11,242 nt of DNA, from NCBI GenBank assembly GCA_030038035.1, contig JASHPP010000678.1:1-11242 (forward strand). Reading direction: 5' to 3'. This DNA is from Trebonia sp. GTDB taxonomy: Bacteria > Actinomycetota > Actinomycetes > Streptosporangiales > Streptosporangiaceae. The position numbers and the translations under genes were made by a program. Positions 1-7,163 of this stretch are shown one piece after another. Every line of letters begins with the position of its first letter. Position 1 is the stretch's first letter. Under the pieces are notes generated by a model. The model had not been told where the DNA came from and did not search any database. It saw only the letters and a list, made by a program, of their open reading frames with translations.

Positions 1-920
1 CGCGCATTCGCGGCGCCGACCTCGCGGCGTACCCGGACCAGCGGGAGGCGGTCGCCGCGGTGGCGGCCCGGCACGGCCGCGCTCAGGACGAGGTCCTGCT
101 GACCGCGGGCGCGGCCGAGGCCTTCATGCTGCTGGCACGGGCGCTGCGGCCCAGGCACGCGGTCGTCGTCCACCCGCAGTTCACCGAGCCGGAGGCGGCG
201 CTGCGCGCGGCCCGGCACCAGGTTGACCGGGTCATCCTCCCGTTCCCTTTCACCTTCGACCCGGCGCTCGTGCCCGCGGACGCGGACCTCGTCTTCATCG
301 GCAACCCGACCAATCCGACCTCCGTCGCCCATCCCCGGCCGACCGTGGTCGCGCTCATCCGGCCGGGGAGGATCGTCGTAATCGACGAGGCGTTCGCCGA
401 CTGCCTGCCGGGAGAGCGCGAGTCGGCGGCGGGCCACGGCGACCTCAGCGGCCTCGTCGTCATCCGCAGTCTCACCAAGACCTGGGGGCTTGCCGGGCTC
501 CGGGCCGGCTACCTGCTCGCCGCCCCGGGCATCATCCGCCGGCTGAGGGCCGTGCAGCCGCTGTGGCCCGTCTCCACGCCGGCCCTGGCGGCCTGCGCCG
601 CCACCGCGTCGGGGCGCGCGCTGCGGGAGGCCGGGCGGTGGGCAGCCGAGCTCTCGGCCATGCGCGCGCACTTGCTGCGCCGCCTGGACGGCGTCGCCGG
701 GATGCGGGTCGTGCCGGACGCCGAGGCATCGTTCGTCCTGCTCGACACCGGGATCGAGGACATCCGCGCCCGGCTGCTCCGCCGCGGTTTCGCGGTCAGG
801 CGCGGCGAGACGTTCCCCGGGCTGCGCCCGGGCTGGATCCGCGTCGCGGTGCGGGACCCAGGGACATCCGACCAGTTCACGGCGGCGCTGGCGGACGCGT
901 CATCCGCTGACCATGGGTGA
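1..920 (+). CDS. cobC: CobC-type PLP-dependent aminotransferase-fold enzyme (5' truncated)
   Basis: This is a fold-type I PLP enzyme of the Rv2231c/CobC group. In cobalamin synthesis the characterised relative decarboxylates L-threonine-O-3-phosphate to aminopropanol phosphate. The reading frame is open from base 3, reading RIRGADLAAYPDQREAVAAV, so the true start lies upstream. The GTG at 60 is only the first in-window start codon and falls inside the conserved YPD...A..AVA region. Visible motifs, by position in the part read from base 60, are AGAAEAF near residue 17, GNPTNPTS near 81, the cofactor-binding VIDEAFAD near 107, and SLTKTWGLAGLRAGY with the Schiff-base lysine at 140 (bases 477-479). 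A late arginine-rich substrate region follows (GLRPGWIRVAVR). The gene converges on the tetR gene with 19 bases between stops. No other cobalamin gene is visible, so a histidinol-phosphate-aminotransferase-like role cannot be excluded. Confidence 0.8.
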   Translation, partial: RIRGADLAAYPDQREAVAAVAARHGRAQDEVLLTAGAAEAFMLLARALRPRHAVVVHPQFTEPEAALRAARHQVDRVILPFPFTFDPALVPADADLVFIGNPTNPTSVAHPRPTVVALIRPGRIVVIDEAFADCLPGERESAAGHGDLSGLVVIRSLTKTWGLAGLRAGYLLAAPGIIRRLRAVQPLWPVSTPALAACAATASGRALREAGRWAAELSAMRAHLLRRLDGVAGMRVVPDAEASFVLLDTGIEDIRARLLRRGFAVRRGETFPGLRPGWIRVAVRDPGTSDQFTAALADASSADHG

Positions 921-939
921 TCGTGCGTTCCGGCGGCCG

Positions 940-1566
940 TTAGCCTGCGAGCGGTACGTCCGGCCCGGCATGGGGGGCGAGGATACGGATCGTCACGTCG
1001 GTCGCGATGTCGATGATGCCGGACAGGTCCTCGCCGTCCTCGACGGTGATGGCGATCAGCTCCTTGAGGCCGCCAAGCAGCATGACGGTCTCCTGCGGGG
1101 CGAGCGGGGTCACTCCGGCACTGACCAGTTCTGGGCTCTCGGCGAGGGTTTGGATAAGGCCGGCGAAGGCCGCCATCGTCCGGCGCAGGAGCGGGCGGGC
1201 AGCGCCTCCCAGGGAAGGGACGACCCGGATCCAGCACAGCCGCACGCCCGGGTCGTCCTGCACGCCGACGACCCACGACTCGATCGCCTGGCGCACCTGC
1301 GCCTGCCAGGGCGCGCGGGGGTCCACGGCGGCCGCGATGCGCGCCACAGTATGGCTGGTCTCTTCCTGCAGGAGCGCTATCAGGCAGTCCTGCTTGCCGG
1401 CGAAGTGCTCGTAGAAGGTGCGCCGTGACGTCCGGGCGTGGCGGACCACGTCGGCGACGGTGATCTCGGCGTACGAGCGCTCCCGCAACGCGGTGGCCAG
1501 GCCGGCCAGCAGCCGCTCGCGGTGTTCTGCGGTGGCCTTGCTCGGCTCGGCGACACTCGTCTCCAT
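940..1566 (-). CDS. TetR/AcrR-family transcriptional repressor
   Basis: A 208-residue DNA-binding regulator. Residues 11-60 form the TetR helix-turn-helix: an ERLLAGLATALRERSYAEITVADVV lead helix region, then HARTSRRTFYEHFAGKQDCL, the canonical recognition helix and 'tyr-x-His-Phe' segment. The remaining 150 residues are the helical ligand-binding and dimerisation domain, which does not reveal its ligand. The ATG at 1566-1564 is chosen because GGGAG lies 5 bases upstream (complement of 1572-1576) and the HTH begins soon after. A longer frame reaching 1674 would run through the operator and the P450 start, and is unlikely. It is divergent from the P450 gene with a 106-base gap containing an inverted repeat, so autoregulation plus control of the P450 is the obvious arrangement. 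The family assignment is sure; the target is inferred. Confidence 0.93.
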   Translation of the reverse strand: METSVAEPSKATAEHRERLLAGLATALRERSYAEITVADVVRHARTSRRTFYEHFAGKQDCLIALLQEETSHTVARIAAAVDPRAPWQAQVRQAIESWVVGVQDDPGVRLCWIRVVPSLGGAARPLLRRTMAAFAGLIQTLAESPELVSAGVTPLAPQETVMLLGGLKELIAITVEDGEDLSGIIDIATDVTIRILAPHAGPDVPLAG

Positions 1567-1606
1567 CACGGCTCCCGGGTGGGCGGGCAGGGACTTGCAC
1601 AACGTT

Positions 1607-1627
1607 GGTACGCACACGTACCGTACC
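1607..1627. promoter_or_regulatory. Probable TetR operator: GGTACG-N4-CGTACC plus a third half-site
   Basis: Perfect 6-bp inverted arms GGTACG (1607-1612) and CGTACC (1617-1622) are separated by CACA. A second exact copy of CGTACC follows at 1622-1627, sharing one base with the first. It sits centrally in the tetR/P450 divergent gap, the usual place for a TetR-family self-operator. The third half-site would allow an alternative 21-bp palindrome with a 9-base spacer, or cooperative binding of two dimers. That it binds the adjacent TetR is inference from position and symmetry. Confidence 0.6.
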
Positions 1628-1672
1628 GGATAGCAGGCTAACGCACCTTCATCGCTGCCGCGGGAGAATCGC

Positions 1673-3031
1673 ATGGCCGCCGAATCGCTGACCGCCCCCG
1701 CTGCTAACGCTTACGGTGGCCGGGACAGGCACGGTCCAGGCTGGGGGGAGGAGGCGCGTTCTGCCATCTACTGGGGACTGGCCTATGGCCTGCCCCAGCT
1801 GGTGATAGGCGCGGCAGCCCGGCGCGGTGACCTGCAGGGCCGCCTGATGCTGACGCCCCCGTCGGATGGCCGGGTGTGGGAACTGTTCGCCGAGGCCCGC
1901 GCCCGCGGGCCGATGCTCCGGTCGCGGGTGTCCTACCTCACGGTCGACCACGCGGCGGTCAGGGAGATCCTGTCCAGCCCGGACTTCCGGTCCGGCATGC
2001 CGGCCCGCGCCGATAGCCCGCTTGGACGACTGCTCAACTGGACGGTTCCCCGCGTGCAGCACCCCCTCGAGCCGCCGTCGCTGCTGGTGACCGAGCCGCC
2101 AGACCACACGCGATACCGCAAGCTGGTCACCCGGGTCTTCACGGTACGAGCGGTGGAGCGGCTGCGGGTGCGGACGGAGGCGATCGCCCATGAGCTGCTT
2201 GACGGGCTGGACCCGGCGGCACCGGTCGACCTGATCTCGTCCTACTGTGCGCAGCTTCCCGTCACGGTTATCAGCGAGATCCTCGGCGTGCCGGCCGGAC
2301 AGCGAAACCTGGTGCTTGAACTGGGCACGCGCGCGGCGCCCAGCCTGGACTTCGGGCTCGGCTGGCGGCAGTTCCGCACCGTCACGGCCGCGCTCCGCGA
2401 CTTCGCCCAGTGGCTGGAGACCCACGTCGAGCAGCTGCGACGCCACCCGGGCGAGGACCTGCTCAGCCAGCTGATCGAGGCACGGGATGAGGAGGGCGCG
2501 CTGGACGACCGCGAGCTCAAGGCGACCGCGGGGCTGGTGCTTGCGGCCGGCTTCGAGACCACGGTCAGCCTGCTCGGGAACGCGATCGCGCTGCTGGACC
2601 GGCATCCAGGCCAGCGTGACCTGTTGCGCGGGCAGAGCGCGCTGTGGCCCAACGCGGTGGACGAGGCGCTGCGACTTGACCCTCCGGTGCTGCTGACCGC
2701 GCGCATCAGCACCCGCACGACGTCGGTGGCCGGCGTGCCGGTGCCCGAGGGCACGCAGGTGGTGACCGTCTTGGCCGGCGCGAACCGCGACCCGAACGTG
2801 TTCGCGCATCCCGGGCGGTTCGACGTGGCCCGCGAAAACGCCAGGGACCACGTCTCATTCTCCGGCGGTCGCCACTACTGCCTCGGCGCCTCGCTGGCGC
2901 GGATGGAAGGCGAGGTGGGCTTGCGAGCCCTCGCCGAGCGTTTCCCCGACCTGCGGCTCCTGCCCGGCGCCCGGCGACGCCCGACCCGGATCCTGCGGGG
3001 ATACGACAGCCTGCCAGCCCGCCTGCGCTGA
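1673..3031 (+). CDS. cyp140: Cytochrome P450, CYP140-like
   Basis: A 452-residue haem-thiolate monooxygenase, a usual length for a soluble bacterial P450. It would need a ferredoxin and reductase encoded elsewhere. Landmarks in order are EPPDHTRYRKLVTRVFT near residue 140 (C-helix region), the I-helix AGFETT at 292-297 (Glu in the usual acidic position before Thr-Thr), ExxR as E331-A-L-R334, and the haem loop FSGGRHYCLG with Cys403 as the proximal ligand (codon 2879-2881). The stretches RGDLQ.RL, YLTVDH, LLVTEPPDHTRYRK and CAQLPV.VI.EILGVP recall mycobacterial CYP140 (Rv1880c family), recognised from memory rather than by a search. The substrate is unknown. The ATG at 1673 has GGGAG at 1662-1666, 6 bases upstream. 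It is divergent from tetR and probably repressed by it through the palindrome at 1607-1627. Confidence 0.93.
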   Translation: MAAESLTAPAANAYGGRDRHGPGWGEEARSAIYWGLAYGLPQLVIGAAARRGDLQGRLMLTPPSDGRVWELFAEARARGPMLRSRVSYLTVDHAAVREILSSPDFRSGMPARADSPLGRLLNWTVPRVQHPLEPPSLLVTEPPDHTRYRKLVTRVFTVRAVERLRVRTEAIAHELLDGLDPAAPVDLISSYCAQLPVTVISEILGVPAGQRNLVLELGTRAAPSLDFGLGWRQFRTVTAALRDFAQWLETHVEQLRRHPGEDLLSQLIEARDEEGALDDRELKATAGLVLAAGFETTVSLLGNAIALLDRHPGQRDLLRGQSALWPNAVDEALRLDPPVLLTARISTRTTSVAGVPVPEGTQVVTVLAGANRDPNVFAHPGRFDVARENARDHVSFSGGRHYCLGASLARMEGEVGLRALAERFPDLRLLPGARRRPTRILRGYDSLPARLR

Positions 3032-3049
3032 GCCGCGGGCGATAAAGTA

Positions 3050-3071
3050 TAGTTTTTCGATCGACAAAATA
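3050..3071. promoter_or_regulatory. 22-bp imperfect AT-rich dyad centred on TCGATCGA (operator-like)
   Basis: In the 82-base gap between the P450 and the aldolase, base composition turns sharply AT-rich. Centred between 3060 and 3061 is TCGATCGA, extended outward by TTT/AAA and TA/TA arms, so that 9 of 11 base pairs of a 22-bp dyad match. It lies directly upstream of the TATTAT element, where a repressor would cover the -35 and spacer region. No regulator gene is adjacent on the downstream side; the factor could be the TetR two genes upstream or something encoded elsewhere. Confidence 0.45.
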
Positions 3072-3072
3072 G

Positions 3073-3078
3073 TATTAT
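3073..3078 (+). promoter_or_regulatory. Candidate -10 element (TATTAT) of the aldolase-monooxygenase operon
   Basis: TATTAT fits the actinobacterial TANNNT pattern and matches the TATAAT consensus at 5 of 6 positions. It predicts a transcript start near 3085 and a leader of about 29 bases, including GGAG at 3104-3107 six bases before the ATG at 3114. No good -35 hexamer is seen 16-18 bases upstream; that region is the dyad. A second -10-like sequence, TATAGT, lies at 3048-3053. Confidence 0.4.
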
Positions 3079-3113
3079 GGCGGTACCGACCTGCTTTGAC
3101 ACCGGAGAACTTA

Positions 3114-3935
3114 ATGAGCAGCCCCGCCCCGATCACCAGCCAGCCGAGCATCACCAGCCAGTTCCGGAGCGAGCCGCTGCGCATCGCCGAGCAGCGCCTC
3201 GTGCCCGACCCGTCGTTCGCGGATCCGGTGGCCGAACGGCTGCACCGCAAGCAGCAGCTGGCCGCGGCCTTCCGGGTCTTCGCGAAGTTCGGCTTCAGCC
3301 TGGGCGTCTCTGGGCACATCTCCGCCCGCGACCCTGAGCTGCCCGATCACTTCTGGATCAACCCGCTCGCCGTGCCGTTCAGCCGGATCCGGGTTTCTGA
3401 CCTGCAACTGGTCAATCCCGCCGGGGAGATCGTGATCGGCGACCGGCCGGTCAACCGGGCCGGGTTCGTCATCCATTCGCAGGTCCATGCGGCCCGGCCC
3501 GACGTGGTGGCCGCGGCGCACGCGCACGCGGTGCACGGGAAGGCGTGGTCCGCGCTGGGGCGGCTGCTTGATCCCATCACCCAGGACGCCTGCACGTTCT
3601 ACGGCAGTCATTCGCTGTATGACGACTTCAACGGTGTAGTGCTCGATGAGGCCGAGGGAAAGCGGATCGCGGCGGCGCTCGGCCCGAACAAGGCCGTGAT
3701 CCTGCAGAATCACGGTTTCCTCACCGTCGGGGGGTCGGTCGAAGAGGCCGCGTGGCTGTTCATCACGGCCGACCAGACCGCGCACGCCCAACTGCTGGCC
3801 GAGGCGGCAGGCCGACCGCGGCTGATCCGCCATGAGGTCGCGGAGCCGATCGGCCGCGCGCGGGCCTTCGGAGGCTTCAGCTTCAGGCCGTACTGGGACG
3901 AGATCGTGGCCGAGCAACCCGATCTGCTGGACTGA
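3114..3935 (+). CDS. Class II aldolase/adducin-domain protein (adducin-like, catalytic Glu absent)
   Basis: A 273-residue single-domain class II aldolase/adducin protein, longer than the 210-220 residues of sugar-phosphate aldolases because of about 45 extra N-terminal residues. The zinc-binding histidines are in place: H136 and H138 in AAAHAHAVHG, and H200 in LQNHGFLTVGG. The catalytic Glu that precedes the helix histidine in FucA-type aldolases (E-x3-H) is replaced: H121 is present but the fourth residue before it is Gly117. This fits a subfamily of 250-280-residue adducin-like proteins of uncertain activity, so neither an aldolase reaction nor a substrate is assigned. The ATG at 3114 is preferred over an in-frame TTG at 3096 because GGAG lies 6 bases upstream of the ATG. 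The monooxygenase gene follows after 21 bases, suggesting one transcript and a shared pathway. Confidence 0.88.
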   Translation: MSSPAPITSQPSITSQFRSEPLRIAEQRLVPDPSFADPVAERLHRKQQLAAAFRVFAKFGFSLGVSGHISARDPELPDHFWINPLAVPFSRIRVSDLQLVNPAGEIVIGDRPVNRAGFVIHSQVHAARPDVVAAAHAHAVHGKAWSALGRLLDPITQDACTFYGSHSLYDDFNGVVLDEAEGKRIAAALGPNKAVILQNHGFLTVGGSVEEAAWLFITADQTAHAQLLAEAAGRPRLIRHEVAEPIGRARAFGGFSFRPYWDEIVAEQPDLLD

Positions 3936-3956
3936 GGGAGCAGGAAACAAGACGAA

Positions 3957-5318
3957 ATGTCCCGCACGCTTCACCTCGCGGTGGCCGTCTACGGCGTCGG
4001 CGGCCCCGGCCAGCACGGCCTCTGGAAGGACCCGCGCGTACCGAAGAACGCCAGCGTGGACATCAACTACTACATCAAGACCGCGCAGGTCGCCGAGCAG
4101 GCGCTGTTCGACGCGCTGTTCATCGTCGACAGCCAGTTCATCAATGCCTCGTACCCATCGCACTACCTCAGCCGGCTGGAGCCGCTCACCCTGCTGTCGG
4201 CTGTCGCCACGCACACGACGCACATCGGGCTCGTCGGCACGGCCAGCTCGACGTACAACTCGCCATTCAACCTCGCGCGCCGGTTCGCCTCGCTTGACCA
4301 CATCAGCGGCGGCCGGGCCGGCTGGAACGTCGTGACAAGCTTCGACACCGGCACGAGCAAGAACTACGGCCTGGACGAGCACCTTGACTATGCGACGAGG
4401 TACGGCCGGGCCATGGAGGCGGTCCAGGTCATCCGCGGGCTGTGGGACTCATACGAGGACGACGCGTTCGTCGCCGACGTGGAGCGCAACATCTTCCTCG
4501 ACCCGGCCAGGCTGCACGCGCTCAACCACGTCGGCGAGCACTTCAAGGTGGCCGGGCCGCTCAACATCGCCCGCTCAAGGCAGGGCCAGCCGGTGATCTT
4601 CCAGGCGGGCGTGTCCGAAGACGGCCGCAACCTGGCCGCGCATGTCGCCGAGGGCATCTACGCGCCCGGCGGCACGCTGACCGAGGCGCAGGAGTACTAC
4701 CACGACATCAAGCGGCGCGCCGTCGCGCTTGGCCGCGATCCCGGCCACGTGGTGATCTTCACCGGCGCCAGCCCGGTCGTGGGCGGCACCGACGAGGAGG
4801 CGGCGCAGCTATCGCACGACAGCTACGAGGCCGACAACGAGTTCGACCGCAAGCTGGGATTCCTCGGGCGTGCGTTCGGCGCCTACGACTTCAGCCAGCA
4901 CGACCTGGACGCGCCGTTCCCCGACGTCGCGCACCTGGCTGAGAAGGGCGGCCGGACCAGGGGCCTGGAGCTGGTGCGCCGCGCCAGGGAGGAGGGCCTG
5001 ACGCTTCGCCAGGTCGTCGAGACCGTCACCGAGTATCATCCGTCACCGTTTACCGGCGCGCCGGACACCGTCGCGGGCGCGATCGCGGACTGGTTCGGGG
5101 CCGAAGCGGCCGACGGGCTCAACCTCCGCTTCCGGACCATCGAGGACCTCGAACGCTTCGCCGGTGACGTGGTGCCGCTGCTGCAAAAGCGCGGGATATT
5201 CCGGACCGCGTACGAGGGCGACACGCTGCGCGCCAATCTCGGCCTGCCGTTCCCTGTCAACCGGTACGCCCTGGAGCGGCAGGCTGCTGAGCGGGAGCGC
5301 GCGCAGGCATCTGCCTGA
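3957..5318 (+). CDS. FMN-dependent monooxygenase, NtaA/SnaA/DszA/DmoA family (luciferase-like)
   Basis: A 453-residue bacterial-luciferase-fold (TIM barrel) monooxygenase that would use FMNH2 from a separate reductase. Diagnostic features are the family length of about 440-460, EPLTLLSAVATHTTHIGLVGTASSTYN-type strands at residues 75-100, DHISGGRAGWNVVTS ending at 128 (GWNVVTS is a hallmark of the NtaA/SnaA/DszA/DmoA clade), the insertion around 165-200 ending in HVGEHFKVAGPLN, and QAGVSEDGR near 216-224. Characterised members attack nitrilotriacetate (NtaA), dibenzothiophene sulfone (DszA), dimethyl sulfide (DmoA) and pristinamycin precursors (SnaA). Substrate cannot be read from the sequence. 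AGGAA at 3942-3946 is a 10-base-spaced ribosome site. It follows the adducin-like gene by 21 bases. No flavin reductase is visible nearby. Confidence 0.92.
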   Translation: MSRTLHLAVAVYGVGGPGQHGLWKDPRVPKNASVDINYYIKTAQVAEQALFDALFIVDSQFINASYPSHYLSRLEPLTLLSAVATHTTHIGLVGTASSTYNSPFNLARRFASLDHISGGRAGWNVVTSFDTGTSKNYGLDEHLDYATRYGRAMEAVQVIRGLWDSYEDDAFVADVERNIFLDPARLHALNHVGEHFKVAGPLNIARSRQGQPVIFQAGVSEDGRNLAAHVAEGIYAPGGTLTEAQEYYHDIKRRAVALGRDPGHVVIFTGASPVVGGTDEEAAQLSHDSYEADNEFDRKLGFLGRAFGAYDFSQHDLDAPFPDVAHLAEKGGRTRGLELVRRAREEGLTLRQVVETVTEYHPSPFTGAPDTVAGAIADWFGAEAADGLNLRFRTIEDLERFAGDVVPLLQKRGIFRTAYEGDTLRANLGLPFPVNRYALERQAAERERAQASA

Positions 5319-5478
5319 AGCCGGGCCGGCTGGCGGCGCTTAACGGCCTGGACAGCGGCGGTGCTCGGGCGCTTGTATTGGTCAGGACGGGATGGCGATG
5401 ACAAGCTTCGCGTGACAAAGGCTTCCGCGGCGTCGGCCGCAGGTGCGCGCGGCTTGCGGGCGCCCAAAGGGAGGGCCA

Positions 5479-6036
5479 ATGCCACGATCGAGGGTCAATG
5501 TCCGTGAGCTTCAGCTGCCGCTTCGGGATCGGTACACAAGGGATCCCGGCAGCGCCCCCGTGGTGCTGCGGGTCACCGGCGGCAGCGCGGACCTTTCCGA
5601 CCCGCTGCACTGCACTGTGCACGCGGACGGCGCGCCGGAAGGCGGCTTCCGCTCCGGAGCGCATCCTGCCGTCGGCGGCGCCGGCGACGTCCCCTGCTCC
5701 GGGGACCTGCTGCTGGCGGCCCTAGCCGCGTGCCAGGAGGTCACGATCCGCATGGTGGCCGCCAGCATGGGCATCGAGCTCGAGGCGCTGGAGGTCGCGG
5801 TCGAAGGGGACTGGGACCCGCGGGGAACCCTGGCGATGGGAAGGCAGTTCCCTATCGGGATCACCGCGATCCGCTGCCACACCAACGTGACGGTCGGCGG
5901 AGACGAGCAGGGCGAGCGGACAGAGCGGCTGCTGCGCAGCGCCGAGCGGTACTGCGTGGTGCTGAACACGCTGCGCGGCGGCGTCGAAGTGAGCTCGACG
6001 TTCGCCCTGGAGAAAGCTGACGCGAACGGTCACTGA
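5479..6036 (+). CDS. OsmC-family protein with both redox cysteines
   Basis: A 185-residue OsmC/Ohr-fold protein. The family's thiol pair is present: Cys85 in LLAALAACQEVTIRM, at the start of the long central helix, and Cys149 in AERYCVVLNTLRGG. Characterised OsmC/Ohr enzymes use this pair to reduce organic hydroperoxides. There are extra cysteines at 45, 73 and 123. The ATG at 5479 is chosen over an in-frame upstream start at 5443 because AAGGGAGGG at 5467-5475 is a strong ribosome site just before it and because homology begins there. The 160-base gap from the monooxygenase holds no gene. The gene may be cotranscribed with that operon or have its own promoter; I see no convincing -10/-35. 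It ends 5 bases from the convergent mtnA stop. A bioactivity other than peroxide reduction is possible, as many OsmC paralogues are uncharacterised. Confidence 0.85.
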   Translation: MPRSRVNVRELQLPLRDRYTRDPGSAPVVLRVTGGSADLSDPLHCTVHADGAPEGGFRSGAHPAVGGAGDVPCSGDLLLAALAACQEVTIRMVAASMGIELEALEVAVEGDWDPRGTLAMGRQFPIGITAIRCHTNVTVGGDEQGERTERLLRSAERYCVVLNTLRGGVEVSSTFALEKADANGH

Positions 6037-6041
6037 ATCCG

Positions 6042-7109
6042 CTAGCGGCTCACCTTTGGGGCAGCGGCGGCCGCATCGGTGCCCGCCGCACGTCCGGGGA
6101 AGATGAGCCTGTCTTCCGTGACGATGGCCGTGACCAGTTCAGCCGGGGTGACATCGAAGGCGTAATTGAGGGCGCGGGTCCCGCGGGGTGCCGACGGGAC
6201 CCCGAGAACGCGAGTCACCTCGTCCGCAGGCCGCAGCTCAATCGGAATCTGCTCCCCGCTCGCCGTCGCATCGTCGATGGTCGACTCGGGCACCGCGACG
6301 ACGAACGGGACGCCGGCCCGCCGTGCCGCGAGCGCCAGCGCATACGTTCCGATCTTGTTGGCCACGTCACCGTTGGCCGCCACGCGATCGGCCCCGACGA
6401 CGACCGCATCGGACAGGCCCCGGCTGATCAGAAACGGCCCCGCGCCGTCGCAGGCCAGGTAGTGCTCGATACCGAGCTGACCCAGCTCCCAGCAGGTAAG
6501 GCGCGCGCCCTGCAGCAGCGGGCGGGTTTCGTCGACGATGACCTTGCCGAGCTCCCCCTGTTCATGCAGCATCCGGATGACGCCAAGCGCCGTCCCCCAG
6601 CCCAGGCACGCGAGGGCTCCGGTGTTGCAGTGGGTGTGGATGGTCAGCGGGCGGGTTCCGCAGGCCTGGGACAGGTAGCGGGCACCGCGCTCGCTGATGC
6701 GCAGGCTCGCGTCGATCACCGCGTCGCGGACGGCGGCAGCGGCGGCCTCGACCGCCGCCGGGCCCCGCTCGATCGCGGCAGCGGTTGCCAGGACTTCCCT
6801 GTGCAGGTTGACGGCCGTCGGCCTGGCGCCGGCGATGCGCTCGACTTCGGTCTCCAGCCTGGCCGCGGTCCAGCCCTCGCGTTCACTTTGCGCCACGGCA
6901 AGCGCGACGCCGAGCGCGCCGGCGACACCGAGGGCCGGGGCACCGCGGATGGCCAGCCGGGTGATCGCGTCAACCAGCTCGTTCACCGTCGCGATATGCA
7001 GCACGCGGAACTCACCAGGCAGTGCAGTCTGGTCGATTGCGACGATGTGTCCGGCACGCCAGGCGACCACGTCGCTCAGCGGGTCGGTCTCCCGTGGATC
7101 AGGTCGCAT
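6042..7109 (-). CDS. mtnA: Methylthioribose-1-phosphate isomerase MtnA
   Basis: A 355-residue member of the eIF2B-alpha-like isomerases. It converts 5-(methylthio)ribose-1-phosphate, and in relatives 5-deoxyribose-1-phosphate, to the ribulose-1-phosphate form in the cytosol. Motifs in order are RGAPALGVAGALGVAL at 55-70, THCNTGALA with catalytic Cys161, ETRPLLQGARLT at 194-205, GADRVAANGDVANKIGTY with catalytic Asp241 at 239-256, and NYAFDVTP near 315. The Cys161/Asp241 pair falls at almost the same numbering as in Bacillus MtnA (160/240), which supports both the assignment and the ATG at 7109. The only GGGAG upstream is 13 bases away. A TAACGT hexamer ends 6 bases before ATG, so a leaderless transcript is likely. 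It is divergent from a FucA-type class II aldolase. No mtnP, mtnK or dioxygenase gene of the classical salvage route is visible. Confidence 0.95.
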   Translation of the reverse strand: MRPDPRETDPLSDVVAWRAGHIVAIDQTALPGEFRVLHIATVNELVDAITRLAIRGAPALGVAGALGVALAVAQSEREGWTAARLETEVERIAGARPTAVNLHREVLATAAAIERGPAAVEAAAAAVRDAVIDASLRISERGARYLSQACGTRPLTIHTHCNTGALACLGWGTALGVIRMLHEQGELGKVIVDETRPLLQGARLTCWELGQLGIEHYLACDGAGPFLISRGLSDAVVVGADRVAANGDVANKIGTYALALAARRAGVPFVVAVPESTIDDATASGEQIPIELRPADEVTRVLGVPSAPRGTRALNYAFDVTPAELVTAIVTEDRLIFPGRAAGTDAAAAAPKVSR

Positions 7110-7146
7110 AACGTTACGTTAGCTCCCGCTGGTTGTGTCCGGGCAA
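7109..7146 (-). promoter_or_regulatory. Leaderless-type mtnA promoter with embedded 13-bp palindrome
   Basis: On the minus strand TAACGT (complement of 7116-7121) fits TANNNT and ends exactly 6 bases before the mtnA ATG, so transcription would begin at or next to the start codon. TTGCCC (complement of 7141-7146) lies 19 bases further upstream as a weak -35. The -10 is half of a perfect palindrome, TAACGT-T-ACGTTA, at 7109-7121. Because it is symmetric, the same element could also serve or block transcription of the divergent aldolase. Confidence 0.45.
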
Positions 7147-7163
7147 CTGGGAACGGAGGGCCG

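Noticed and set aside
913..1428. Plus-strand open frame across the tetR gene
   Set aside because: It lies antisense to a clear TetR repressor and has no recognisable domain.
1567..1674. Longer N-terminus for the TetR protein
   Set aside because: It would cover the operator and run into the P450 start codon; the ATG at 1566 has GGGAG at 5 bases spacing.
1649..2851. Long open frame antisense to the P450 gene
   Set aside because: The product is rich in Arg, Gly, Pro and His with no recognisable domain, and the other strand encodes a complete P450. High-GC codon bias creates such mirror frames.
3017..3057. Terminator after the P450: GCCCGC/GCGGGC stem with TTTTT downstream
   Set aside because: The stem is 6 bp with a 12-base loop that includes the stop codon, and the T-run is 12 bases past the stem. 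It better fits the promoter island.
3111..4382. Long open frame antisense to the adducin-like and monooxygenase genes
   Set aside because: It spans two well-supported genes on the plus strand, has a low-complexity product and no family motif.
5319..5331. Hairpin AGCCG-GGC-CGGCT directly after the monooxygenase stop
   Set aside because: A 5-bp stem with a 3-base loop and no T-run is expected by chance in such GC-rich sequence.
6462..7163. Upstream extension of the second aldolase frame, antisense within mtnA
   Set aside because: Homology to class II aldolases begins at the ATG at 7164, which has a strong GGAGGG ribosome site; the upstream part mirrors mtnA.
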